From: Solimonas flava DSM 18980
Lineage (GTDB): Bacteria; Pseudomonadota; Gammaproteobacteria; Nevskiales; Nevskiaceae
Direction of reading: 5' to 3'
Length of the DNA stretch: 64,000 nucleotides
NCBI RefSeq assembly: GCF_000426685.1
Contig: NZ_AUFV01000007.1
Location: 186,001 to 250,000, forward strand
Position numbers and translations under genes: made by a program. Numbering within the stretch: position 1 is the first letter of the stretch; each line of letters opens with the position of its first letter. Below, one piece after another: positions 55,395-63,519 of this stretch. Below the pieces are notes generated by a model. It saw only the letters and a list, made by a program, of their open reading frames with translations. It ran no database searches and had not been told where the DNA came from.

Positions 55395-56516
55395 ATGATC
55401 AAAGCCGCGATTACCGGCACCGGACTCTTCACGCCTGCGCAGTCGATCTCCAACGACGAGCTGGTGGCCTGCTACAACGCTTACGTCGAGCGCTACAACG
55501 CCGAGCACGCCGAGGCGATCGCCGCCGGCACGACCGTGCCGCTGCAACCGTCGAGCAGCGAATTCATCGTCAAGGCCTCGGGCATCAAGTCGCGCTACGT
55601 GCTCGACAAGACCGGCGTGCTCGACCTCGACATCATGCGGCCGCGGCTGCCGACGCGCAGCAACGACGAGCCCTCGCTGCTCGCCGAGATGGGCATCGCC
55701 GCCGCCCGCCAGGCGCTGGAGCGCGCCGGGCGCACGGCGGCCGACGTCGATTTCGTGATCGTCGCCTGCTCGAACCCGCCGCGCGCCTATCCGGCGCTGT
55801 CGGTCGAGATCCAGGCGCTGCTCGGTATCCAGGGCTTCGCCTACGACATGAACGTGGCCTGCGCGTCGGCGGCGTTCGGCATCCAGGCGGCGGTCGACGC
55901 GGTGCGTCAGGGCAGCGCGCGCGCGGTGCTGGTCATCAATCCCGAGGTCTGCAGCGGTCACCTGAACTGGCGCAGCCGCGACTGTCATTTCATCTTCGGC
56001 GACGCCGCCACCGCAATGCTGGTCGAGCCGCTCGAAGGCGCGGCCTCGAAGACCCGTTTCGAGGTGCTCGGCACCAGGCTGGCGACGCAGTTCTCGAGCA
56101 ACATCCGCAACAACTTCGGCTTCCTCAACGAATGCGAGGTGCCGCCGCGGCCGTGGGACGACGTGCTGTTCCGCCAGGAAGGCCGCAAGGTCTTCAAGGA
56201 AGTGGTGCCGATGGTGTCCGAACTGCTCGGCGCGCACCTCGGCGCGCTCGGCATCGAGCCCGGCCAGGTCAAGCGCTTCTTCCTGCACCAGGCCAACCTC
56301 AACATGAACGAGCTGATCGCGCGCAAGGTGCTGGGCCGCGATCCGTCGATCGAGGAAGCGCCGGTCATTCTCGACGAATACGCCAACACCAGCTCGGCGG
56401 GCTCGGTGATCGCGTTCCACAAGTATCACGACGATCTCGTGCCCGGCGACGTTGCCGTACTGTGTGCGTTCGGCGCCGGCTACTCGGCCGGTTCCGTGGT
56501 CATGAAGCGCGTCTGA
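55395..56516 (+). CDS. Beta-ketoacyl-ACP synthase III (FabH-like, long form)
   Basis: A 373-residue KAS III-fold condensing enzyme with the catalytic triad Cys156 (NVACASAAFG), His298 (FLHQANLNMNE) and Asn331 (EYANTSSAGSV). It is ~55 residues longer than E. coli FabH, with an N-terminal insertion around residues 25-60, resembling FabH2-type enzymes that take fatty acyl-CoA primers. It could initiate or restart fatty acid synthesis from beta-oxidation intermediates. A second, canonical fabH may exist outside the window. Confidence 0.9.
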   Translation: MIKAAITGTGLFTPAQSISNDELVACYNAYVERYNAEHAEAIAAGTTVPLQPSSSEFIVKASGIKSRYVLDKTGVLDLDIMRPRLPTRSNDEPSLLAEMGIAAARQALERAGRTAADVDFVIVACSNPPRAYPALSVEIQALLGIQGFAYDMNVACASAAFGIQAAVDAVRQGSARAVLVINPEVCSGHLNWRSRDCHFIFGDAATAMLVEPLEGAASKTRFEVLGTRLATQFSSNIRNNFGFLNECEVPPRPWDDVLFRQEGRKVFKEVVPMVSELLGAHLGALGIEPGQVKRFFLHQANLNMNELIARKVLGRDPSIEEAPVILDEYANTSSAGSVIAFHKYHDDLVPGDVAVLCAFGAGYSAGSVVMKRV

Positions 56517-56538
56517 GCACGCGAAAGGAATTTTGCCG

Positions 56539-58431
56539 ATGAGCGACAGCCAGACCCCCGTGCGCGGACGTTCGGTGCTCGGCCGCCTGTTTCATTTCCT
56601 GTGGATGCTGGTCAGCGGCTTTCTCAAGCTGATCACGATCGTGCTCGTGCTCGGCTCGCTGGCGGCGATCTGGTTCCTGATGCGCAGCGGCCACGGCGGC
56701 CTGCGCATCGAGAACAACACGCCGCTGGTGCTCGCGCCGAGCGGCGTGCTGGTCGAGCAGATCGACGAGGACCCAAGCCAGCGCCTGCTCGAAAATCTCA
56801 ACGGCCAGCTGCCGTCGCAGTCCTCGCTGCGCGATCTGATCGACGCGCTCGAGACCGCCAAGGACGATCCGCGTATTCCGTTCGCGGTACTCAAGCTCGA
56901 CGGCCTGTCCGACGCCGGCCTGCCGCAGCTCGAGGAGCTGGCGGCGGCGATGAAGGACTTCCGCGCCGCCGGCAAGAAGATCATCGCCTGGAGCCCCTCG
57001 TACGAGCAGGCCTATTACTACGCCGCGGCGCAGGCCGACGAAGTGGTGATGGACCCGATGGGCAGCCTGTCGATCGAGGGCTTCAGCAGCTACAACAACT
57101 ACTTCAAGGACGGCCTCGACAAGCTCGGCGTCGACGTGCACGTGTTCCGCGTCGGCGAGTACAAGTCGGCGGTCGAGCCGTTCACGCGCAACGACATGTC
57201 GCCGGACGCGCGCACCGCCAACCTCGACTGGCTCGGCGATCTGTGGAAGGACTACGGCAAGGGCGTCGCCGAGGGCCGCAAGCTGTCGGAGACGGCGGTC
57301 GACGACTACGTGCGCCGCTTCGCCACGGGGCTCGAAGAGCACGGCGGCGATCCGGCCGCCTATGCCAAGGCCAGCGGCCTGGTGAGCAGCGTCGAGACGC
57401 AGGCGGAGTTCCGCAAGCGCATGGGCGCGATCGTCGGCTTCGACGATGATCTCGGCAGCTTCCGGCAGATCTACTATCTCGACTACCTGTCGGCGGTCGA
57501 GCGCGAGGGCGCGCTCAAGGGCGGCAAGGGCCATGACACGCACACGATCGCGCTGGTTGCGGTGCAGGGCGAGATCGTCGACGGCACCGGCCAGGTCGGC
57601 CAGGCCGGCGGCGACACCATTTCCGATCTGCTCGACCAGGCGCGCCGCGACGACGACATCTCGGCCGTCGTGCTGCGCGTCAACTCGCCGGGCGGCAGCG
57701 TCTGGGCCTCCGAGCAGATCCGTCGCGCGGTGCAGGCGCTGAAGGCCGACGGTAAGCCGGTCGTCGCGTCGATGTCGACGGTCGCCGCCAGCGGCGGCTA
57801 CTGGGTGTCGATGGACGCCGACCAGATCTACGCGCACGACTCGACGGTGACCGGCTCGATCGGCATCTTCGGCATGATCCCGACGATCGATCGCGGTCTC
57901 GCCAAGCTCGGCATCCACACCGACGGCGTCGGCACGACGCCGCTGGCCGGCACGCTGCGCATCGACCGGCCGCTGTCGGCCGAACTCGGCCGCATCATCC
58001 AGGCGCAGATCGACAAGGGCTACCGCGACTTCATCGGCGGCGTGTCGAAGGCGCGCGACATTCCGGTCGAGAAGGTCAACGAGATCGCCCGCGGTCGCGT
58101 CTGGAGCGGCGCGCACGCCAAGGCCCTGGGCCTGGTCGACGACATCGGCGGTCTGCAGCAGGCCGCCGACGCCGCGGCCAAGCTCGCCGGCATCGAGGCC
58201 GGCGACTACGAGTTGCAGGAGATGTCGCCGAAGCGCGAGTTCGCGCTCGACTTCCTGTCGCGCTTCTACGGTCAGGCGCACATGGCCTGGATGCCGGCGC
58301 GCATGCGCGGCTGGCTGCAGACGATCAGCGCGCAGACCGATATCGAGCGCTGGCTGTCCGGCTTCAACGATCCGCGCGGCATGTACGCGCAGTGCTTCTG
58401 CACGCCGCAGCAGGGTGGCCGCAGCCGCTGA
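56539..58431 (+). CDS. sppA: Signal peptide peptidase SppA (67 kDa type)
   Basis: Inner-membrane serine protease that degrades leftover signal peptides. The 630-residue protein has an N-terminal anchor (LWMLVSGFLKLITIVLVLGSLAAIWFL) and two tandem peptidase S49 domains. The Lys-Ser dyad is Lys209 (EYKSAVEPF) and Ser418 (AASGGYWVSM). The ATG at 56539 is preceded by AAGGAA at ideal distance; a TTG two codons upstream is too close to it. An alpha/beta-hydrolase gene follows 5 bases later. Confidence 0.95.
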   Translation: MSDSQTPVRGRSVLGRLFHFLWMLVSGFLKLITIVLVLGSLAAIWFLMRSGHGGLRIENNTPLVLAPSGVLVEQIDEDPSQRLLENLNGQLPSQSSLRDLIDALETAKDDPRIPFAVLKLDGLSDAGLPQLEELAAAMKDFRAAGKKIIAWSPSYEQAYYYAAAQADEVVMDPMGSLSIEGFSSYNNYFKDGLDKLGVDVHVFRVGEYKSAVEPFTRNDMSPDARTANLDWLGDLWKDYGKGVAEGRKLSETAVDDYVRRFATGLEEHGGDPAAYAKASGLVSSVETQAEFRKRMGAIVGFDDDLGSFRQIYYLDYLSAVEREGALKGGKGHDTHTIALVAVQGEIVDGTGQVGQAGGDTISDLLDQARRDDDISAVVLRVNSPGGSVWASEQIRRAVQALKADGKPVVASMSTVAASGGYWVSMDADQIYAHDSTVTGSIGIFGMIPTIDRGLAKLGIHTDGVGTTPLAGTLRIDRPLSAELGRIIQAQIDKGYRDFIGGVSKARDIPVEKVNEIARGRVWSGAHAKALGLVDDIGGLQQAADAAAKLAGIEAGDYELQEMSPKREFALDFLSRFYGQAHMAWMPARMRGWLQTISAQTDIERWLSGFNDPRGMYAQCFCTPQQGGRSR

Positions 58432-58436
58432 GCGCG

Positions 58437-59330
58437 ATGCCGCAGCTACGCGTCGACGATTTCGACATGCACTACGCCGAGGCGGGCTCCGGCCCGCCGC
58501 TGGTGCTGGTGCACGGGCTCGGCGGCAGCCATCTCGACTGGGAGCACCAGATCGGGCATTTCGCGCAGCACTACCGCGTGATCGCGCCGGATCTGCGCGG
58601 GTTCGGTGACAGCGGCCACGGCCGGCGCCTGTTCACGATCCGGCGGCTGGCGCGCGACGTCGCCATGCTGCTCGCCGCGCTCGGTGTCGAGCGCTTCGCG
58701 CTGGTCGGGCATTCGATGGGTGGTGCGATCGCCCAGCAGCTGGCGCTCGACGGCGGCGGCCGCGTCGAGCGCCTGGTCGTCGCCAACAGCATGCCGATGT
58801 TCCGGCCGCAGACGCTGCGCCACCGCCTCGAATTCGGCTACCGCTGGCTGGTGATGGGTCTGCTCGGACCGGCGCGGCTGTCGCGCATCGGCGCCGCGCG
58901 CATGTATCCCGGTCGCGATCAGGCCGAAGCGCGGCGCAAAAGCATCGCGCGCGGCGCGCGCAACACGCGCTACGCCTATCTCTCGGCGCTGGCGGCGCTC
59001 GGCCGCTGGTCGGTGCTGCCGCGCCTCGGCCAGCTGCGCATGCCGGTGCTGGTGATCGGCGCCGAGCACGACTTTTTCACGCGCGAGGAGACGGTGCGCT
59101 TCGCGCATGCGCTGCCTTGCGCGCGACTGCACATCGTCGCGGGCGCGCATCACGCGCTGCCGGCCGAGCGGCCCGAGATCTTCAACGAGCTGGTCGGGCG
59201 CTTCCTGCGCGCACGCGCGGCGCCGGCCCGGCCGCGTGCCGGCCGCCGTCTGCGGCCGCGCGATCTGGCGCCGCATCCGCATTCGCCGCCGCCGGTCGCG
59301 GCGATCGCCGAAGCCGGAGGCGACGAGTGA
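58437..59330 (+). CDS. Alpha/beta-fold hydrolase
   Basis: A 297-residue alpha/beta hydrolase with HGLGGSHLDW, GHSMGGAIAQQLALDGGG (nucleophile), GAEHDFFT (acid) and GAHHALP (His). The C-terminal ~35 residues are Arg/Pro-rich and probably disordered. Substrate unknown. Its stop overlaps the murI GTG by 4 bases (GTGA), indicating translational coupling from sppA through murI. Confidence 0.86.
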   Translation: MPQLRVDDFDMHYAEAGSGPPLVLVHGLGGSHLDWEHQIGHFAQHYRVIAPDLRGFGDSGHGRRLFTIRRLARDVAMLLAALGVERFALVGHSMGGAIAQQLALDGGGRVERLVVANSMPMFRPQTLRHRLEFGYRWLVMGLLGPARLSRIGAARMYPGRDQAEARRKSIARGARNTRYAYLSALAALGRWSVLPRLGQLRMPVLVIGAEHDFFTREETVRFAHALPCARLHIVAGAHHALPAERPEIFNELVGRFLRARAAPARPRAGRRLRPRDLAPHPHSPPPVAAIAEAGGDE

Positions 59331-60103
59331 GAGCGGATCGTGCGGCTGCGCCGATCGGTGTGTTCGATTCGGGTGTCGGCGGCCTGTCGGTGCTGCGCGA
59401 GCTGCGTCGCGAGCTGCCGCACGAGCATTTCATCTACTACGCCGACAGCGGGCATTGCCCGTACGGCGGCAAGCCGGCGATCGAGATCACGGCGCGCGCG
59501 TTCGCGATCACCGACGAGCTGCTCGCAGCCGGCGCCAAGCTGATCGTCGTCGCCTGCAACACGGCGACGATCGCCGCCGTCGAGCAGCTGCGCGCGACCT
59601 ATCCGCTGAGCTTCATCGGCATCGAGCCGGCGATCAAGCCGGCGGTGCGACAGACGCGTAGCGGCGTGGTCGGCGTGCTGGCGACCGGCGCGGCGCTGGC
59701 CGGCGACAAGTTCCTGCGCCTGCAGGCCCAGCACGGCGACGGCGTGCGCGTCATCACGCAGCCCTGTCCGGGGCTGGTCGAATTCGTCGAGCGCGGCGAA
59801 CTCGACAGTCCGGCGCTGCGCGCGCTGCTGCGCCGCTACATCGAGCCACTGCTGCGCGACGGCGCCGATACGCTGGTGCTCGGCTGCACCCACTATCCGT
59901 TTCTGCGCCCGCTGATCGCCGAGATCGCCGGGCCGTCGGTGGCGCTGCTCGATACCGGCGCGGCGGTCGCCCGCCAGGCGCGCCGCGTGCTCGAGCGCGA
60001 GGGACTGCTGGCGCCTGATGCCCAGGCGGGGCGCGTCGACTGGCGCAGCAGCGGCGACGCGGCGCGCGTCGGACCGGTGATCGAGCGCCTGCTCGGCGGC
60101 TGA
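59327..60103 (+). CDS. murI: Glutamate racemase
   Basis: Makes D-glutamate for peptidoglycan. The 258-residue protein has IGVFDSGVGGLSVLREL, VVACNTATIAAV with the first catalytic Cys, and VLGCTHYPFLRPLI with the second. The GTG at 59327 overlaps the upstream stop. Longer in-frame starts inside the hydrolase gene are not credible. A 736-bp non-coding region with two glycine riboswitches follows. Confidence 0.95.
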   Translation: MRADRAAAPIGVFDSGVGGLSVLRELRRELPHEHFIYYADSGHCPYGGKPAIEITARAFAITDELLAAGAKLIVVACNTATIAAVEQLRATYPLSFIGIEPAIKPAVRQTRSGVVGVLATGAALAGDKFLRLQAQHGDGVRVITQPCPGLVEFVERGELDSPALRALLRRYIEPLLRDGADTLVLGCTHYPFLRPLIAEIAGPSVALLDTGAAVARQARRVLEREGLLAPDAQAGRVDWRSSGDAARVGPVIERLLGG

Positions 60104-60222
60104 AGTCCGCCGCGCCTTATGCGTGCGCGACGGCGCCGGCGTGTGGCATGCTTCGTGCTCGAATGAATCGCCGCTCGCAGCCCGCTCCGGGCCTGCCGGC
60201 GGCAGGACATTTCACCCAGCCA

Positions 60223-60408
60223 CGCAGGAGAGCGGCAGCCGTCAGGAGCGGCTGCCCACCGAAGGCGCAATCTCCCATAAACGCTCAGGTCCCCGTACTG
60301 CGTCGCTGTTTGCCGACTGAAGAGTGATCCGCGCGAGCGGGTCCGCCGAAGAAGCAAGGTCGCCGCCCGCGGCGCACCGAATCTTTCAGGCCCCAGGACA
60401 GCGGGAGC
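60223..60408 (+). promoter_or_regulatory. Tandem glycine riboswitch 1 (distal)
   Basis: Two glycine aptamers in tandem. Aptamer 1 (60223-60302) is closed by CGCAG/CTGCG, with GGAGAGCG, CCGAAGGCGCAA and AAACGCTCAGG. Aptamer 2 (60313-60408) has GAAGAGTG, CCGAAGAAGCAA and AATCTTTCAGG, followed by CAGGACAG. The changes in aptamer 2 are compensatory (GAAGAG with CTTTC). It lies ~430 bases upstream of dadA with no gene of its own. Confidence 0.85.
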
Positions 60409-60596
60409 GGCGCCGGTTGCCTCGTATAGCGGGGTTGCGGTGTCGTTTCGCGTCCGGGACAGAGGAGGATTCGGGCTTCGGCCCGCCGTGCCATCGTCGA
60501 AGAGGCTCGCCTGCGGCACGTTCGCGCGTGCGGCGATCGCGGCCGGTCGGCGGTGACGGCCCGTTCACGCACCAGCCATACCCTCGAGTGGTAAAC
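60409..60596 (+). other. Spacer between the two riboswitches
   Basis: About 188 bases with no credible gene. It contains a perfect CGGGC-TTCG-GCCCG hairpin (60472-60485) preceded by an AGAGGAGG stretch (60461-60468), but no start codon at ribosome-binding distance. The hairpin could be part of the expression platform of the first riboswitch. Confidence 0.4.
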
Positions 60597-60783
60597 CCAG
60601 GAGAACGCGCGTGCCCCGCAGTCGGGGCCGCGCTGCCGAAGGCGCAGACCCGAAACGCTCAGGCCTCGATACTGGAAGCAGCACACAAACTGGAGAGCGC
60701 CGCGCCGGCAACGGTCGAGCGGCCGCCGAAGGGGCAAGCCGCGTTGGGGCGCGGTGAATCTCTCAGGCAAAAGGACAGTGGGG
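60597..60783 (+). promoter_or_regulatory. Tandem glycine riboswitch 2 (proximal)
   Basis: Two glycine aptamers. Aptamer 1 (60597-60675) has CAGGAGAACG, GCCGAAGGCGCA, GAAACGCTCAGG and closing ACTGG. Aptamer 2 (60690-60783) has CTGGAGAGCG, GCCGAAGGGGCAAG, AATCTCTCAGGC and AAAAGGACAGTGG. It ends 57 bases before dadA. The proximal aptamers match the Rfam-type glycine consensus more closely than the distal ones. Confidence 0.93.
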
Positions 60784-60787
60784 CTTC

Positions 60788-60829
60788 GGCAGCGCGGCGC
60801 GAGACGCCGCGCTGCCTCACTATCTTTTT
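60788..60829 (+). terminator. Riboswitch-linked hairpin/terminator before dadA
   Basis: Perfect 12-bp stem GGCAGCGCGGCG / CGCCGCGCTGCC (60788-60816, loop CGAGA), followed by TCACTATC and five T (60825-60829), just 3 bases past the riboswitch. GGAG (60830-60833) after it is the dadA ribosome binding site. The T run is 8 bases from the stem, so it may act as terminator or as a translational switch. Confidence 0.65.
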
Positions 60830-60839
60830 GGAGCTTGAG

Positions 60840-62132
60840 ATGAAAGTGATCGTGATGGGCGCCGGCGTGATCGGCGTGGCCTCGGCGTGGTATCTGGCGA
60901 AGGCCGGGCACGAGGTGGTGGTGCTCGAACGCAATGCCGGCGCGGCGCGCGAGACCAGCTTCGGCAACGGCGGCCAGATCTCGGTGAGCCACGCCGAGCC
61001 CTGGGCCAATCCGTCGGCGCCGGGCAAGATGCTGCGCTGGCTCGGCAAGGAAGACGCGCCGCTGCTGTTCCGCCTGCGCGCCGATCCGACGCAGTGGTCC
61101 TGGGGCATGAAGTTCCTGCGCGAGTGCAGCGCCAGGCGCTCGACGCACAACATGATCCAGCTCGTGCGCCTCGGCACCTACAGCCGCGAAAGCCTGCAGG
61201 CGCTGCGCGTCGAGGCCGGCGTCGAGTACGACCATCTCGAGCGCGGCATCCTGCACTACTACACGAGCGCCAAGGAATTCGATCTGGCGATCGAGCCGGC
61301 GCGCATCATGCGCGAGATCGGCTGCGAGCGGCGCGTGATCGACGCCGACGAGGTGGTCCGCATCGAGCCGGCGCTGGCGCAGATCCGTTCGCAGCTGGCC
61401 GGCGCCACCTACACCAGCGCCGATGAATCGGGCGACGTGCACAAGTTCACGACCGGACTGGCGGCGCGCTGCGCCGAGCGCGGCGTGCAGTTCCGCTACG
61501 GCGTGCGCATCCAGCGCCTGCACACCGAGGGCGGGCGCATGAGCGGCGTCGAGTATGCCGACGAAACCGGCGCCTACCAGGTCGAGAAAGCCGACGCTTA
61601 CGTGCTGGCGCTCGGCAGCTTCAGCCCGCAGCTCGCGCGTACCGCCGGCGTCGGTCTCGATATCTATCCGGTCAAGGGCTATTCGATCACGCTGCCGGTG
61701 CTCGAACCGGCGCTGGCACCGACCGCGAGCCTGACCGACGACGAGTTCAAGCTGGTGTTCTCGCGCTTCGGCGATCGCCTGCGCGTCGCCGGCACCGCCG
61801 AGTTCGACGGCTATTCGATGGCGCTCAACCAGGTGCGCTGCGAGGCGATCGTGCAGCGCACGCTGCAGGTCTTTCCGGGCATGAGCCGTGCGGAACTGGC
61901 GCAGTACTGGACCGGCCTGCGTCCGGCGACGCCGGGCAACGTGCCGTACATCGGCCGCAGCAAGGTCGAAGGCCTGTATCTCAATACCGGCCACGGCACG
62001 CTGGGCTGGACGCACGGCTGCGGCTCGGGCCGCGCGATCGCCGACATCATCGACGGCCGCCAGCCCGACTGCGATTTCGCGTTCTGCGGCCTGCCGGCGC
62101 GCAAGCCGATGGTGAGCGCGGCTGCCCCCTGA
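60840..62132 (+). CDS. dadA: D-amino acid dehydrogenase/glycine oxidase family FAD enzyme
   Basis: A 430-residue FAD-dependent amino acid dehydrogenase. The Rossmann motif is VIVMGAGVIGVASAWYLAKAGHEV. DadA-type sequence follows (ETSFGNGGQISVSHAEPWANPSAPGKMLRWL; YPVKGYSITLPV; HGTLGWTHGCGSGRAI). DadA proteins oxidise D-amino acids, chiefly D-alanine, to keto acids. The glycine riboswitches make glycine a likely inducer and possibly a substrate here, giving glyoxylate. Expression is probably activated by glycine. A class V aminotransferase gene follows. Confidence 0.92.
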   Translation: MKVIVMGAGVIGVASAWYLAKAGHEVVVLERNAGAARETSFGNGGQISVSHAEPWANPSAPGKMLRWLGKEDAPLLFRLRADPTQWSWGMKFLRECSARRSTHNMIQLVRLGTYSRESLQALRVEAGVEYDHLERGILHYYTSAKEFDLAIEPARIMREIGCERRVIDADEVVRIEPALAQIRSQLAGATYTSADESGDVHKFTTGLAARCAERGVQFRYGVRIQRLHTEGGRMSGVEYADETGAYQVEKADAYVLALGSFSPQLARTAGVGLDIYPVKGYSITLPVLEPALAPTASLTDDEFKLVFSRFGDRLRVAGTAEFDGYSMALNQVRCEAIVQRTLQVFPGMSRAELAQYWTGLRPATPGNVPYIGRSKVEGLYLNTGHGTLGWTHGCGSGRAIADIIDGRQPDCDFAFCGLPARKPMVSAAAP

Positions 62133-62190
62133 CGCGGCGCGGGCGCCGCGCGACTCCGGCGGGCGCGGCGGTCGGCGGGGCGGGGGCGGC

Positions 62191-62196
62191 TACAAT
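62191..62196 (+). promoter_or_regulatory. Candidate -10 element for the class V aminotransferase gene
   Basis: TACAAT in an otherwise GC-rich 112-bp gap, 49 bases before the ATG. No convincing -35 is seen at 16-18 bases, so this is tentative. Confidence 0.3.
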
Positions 62197-62244
62197 GCCG
62201 CTCCCCCCTCGCCAGACGGGCTGCGAACCCGCGGGAGTCATCAG

Positions 62245-63375
62245 ATGTCGCGCCTCTTTTCGTCGGTCGATCCGGACGGCCTGCTCGAGTACTCGGTCGT
62301 CTTCAACGACCGGGCGACCAATCACATGTCGCAGCGCTTCCAGCAGGCGATGCGCGACATCTCGGCGACGCTGAAGTCGGTCTACAGGGCGGACGCCGTC
62401 GCCATCGTGCCGGGTGGCGGCACCTTCGGCATGGAAGCGGTCGCGCGCCAGTTCGGCTCGGGACGGCACTGCCTGGTTGTGCGCAACGGCTGGTTCAGTT
62501 ACCGCTGGTCGCAGATCTTCGAAATGGGCGGCATCCCGTCGCGCGAGACCGTGCTCTGCGCGTCCGCCGTCGCCGACGCGCCGAAGGCGCCGTTCGCGCC
62601 GCCGGCGATCGAGGCGGTCGAGGCGAGCATCGCGCGCGAGCGTCCGGACGTTGTGTTCCTGGCCCACGTCGAGACCGCGGCCGGCCTGATCCTGCCCGAC
62701 GATTACCTGCGGCGCGTCGCCGCGGCGGTGCATGCGCATGGCGGCCTGCTGGTGCTCGATTGCGTCGCCTCCGGCGCGATCTGGGTCGACATGCAGGCCT
62801 GCGGCATCGACGTGCTGCTGACAGCGCCGCAGAAGGGCTGGTCGGCGAGCCCCTGCGCGGCGCTGGTCATGCTCGGCGCCGACGCGCGCCGCCGCCTCGA
62901 ACAGACGCGCAGCAGCAGTTTCGCGGCCGACCTGAAGAAGTGGCAGCAGATCATGCAGGCCTACGAGGACGGCGGCCACGCCTATCACGCGACGATGCCG
63001 ACCGATGCGCTGCTGACGCTGCGCGAGGCGATGCAGAAGACGCTGGCCGCCGGCATCGAGACGCTGCGCGAGGCGCAGTGGGCGCTCGGCACGCAGATTC
63101 GCGCGGTGCTCGCGCGGCACGGCTATCCGAGCGTCGCGGCCGAGGGCTACGAGGCGCCGAGCGTGGTCGTCGCCTATACCGACGACGTCGAGATCAGCAG
63201 CAGCCGCCGCTTTGCCGCGCTCGGCCTGCAGACCGCTGCCGGCGTGCCGCTGATGTGCGGCGAGCCCGAGGGTTTCCGCAGCTTCCGCGTCGGCCTGTTC
63301 GGACTCGACAAGCTCACCGACGTCGACGGTGCGGTGCAGCGCTTCGAGGCGGCGGTGCGCGCGCTGCGCGCCTAA
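62245..63375 (+). CDS. Class V aminotransferase (alanine/serine-glyoxylate type)
   Basis: A 376-residue fold-type I PLP enzyme related to alanine-glyoxylate aminotransferases. It shows IVPGGGTFGMEAVARQF, HVETAAGLILPDDYL, LVLDCVASGA and the PLP-lysine in TAPQKGWSASP (Lys197). Related enzymes move amino groups between alanine or serine and glyoxylate, giving glycine. Next to the glycine-controlled dadA this suggests a glycine-glyoxylate-pyruvate module. A TACAAT upstream may be its own -10. A palindromic repeat begins at its stop codon. Confidence 0.85.
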   Translation: MSRLFSSVDPDGLLEYSVVFNDRATNHMSQRFQQAMRDISATLKSVYRADAVAIVPGGGTFGMEAVARQFGSGRHCLVVRNGWFSYRWSQIFEMGGIPSRETVLCASAVADAPKAPFAPPAIEAVEASIARERPDVVFLAHVETAAGLILPDDYLRRVAAAVHAHGGLLVLDCVASGAIWVDMQACGIDVLLTAPQKGWSASPCAALVMLGADARRRLEQTRSSSFAADLKKWQQIMQAYEDGGHAYHATMPTDALLTLREAMQKTLAAGIETLREAQWALGTQIRAVLARHGYPSVAAEGYEAPSVVVAYTDDVEISSSRRFAALGLQTAAGVPLMCGEPEGFRSFRVGLFGLDKLTDVDGAVQRFEAAVRALRA

Positions 63376-63519
63376 GGAAGGTCTGAAGAATCCGTCATCG
63401 CGAGGCCGCGCAGCGGCCGCGGCGATCCACACAGGACCGGCGTTGTGCACCGCTGGATGGCTTCGTCGCCTACGGCGCTTCGCAATGACGATGTATGCGC
63501 TTTTTCAGAGGGTTTCCTA
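63375..63519. repeat. Dispersed palindromic repeat, copy B (well preserved)
   Basis: 145 bp that run from the last base of the aminotransferase stop to the nadC stop. Imperfect terminal inverted repeats are AGGAAGGTCTGAAGAA (left) and TTTTTCAGAGGGTTTCCT (right). Inner arms are GTCATCGCGAGG and GCTTCGCAATGACG. GTCGCCTACGGCGC (63465-63478) and ATGCGCTTTT (63495-63504) match copy A with identical 30-base spacing. The inner arms resemble the common bacterial GTCATTGCGAGG/CGCAATGAC palindromic repeats. It has no coding capacity. Confidence 0.8.

Noticed and set aside
60440-60517. Possible remnants of a third glycine aptamer in the spacer (GGACAGAGGAGG, TCGAAGAGGC)
   Set aside because: The pieces do not form a paired core with the conserved CTCAGG and GCAA elements in order.
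59893-60519. Minus-strand open frame across the 3' end of murI and the first riboswitch
   Set aside because: It overlaps murI and the riboswitch, has no ribosome binding site or recognisable motif, and is explained by GC-rich third positions.
60324-60839. In-frame open extension of dadA running back through both riboswitch regions
   Set aside because: It crosses structured RNA elements and the encoded residues are low-quality; the GGAG-ATG at 60840 precedes the proper Rossmann fold.
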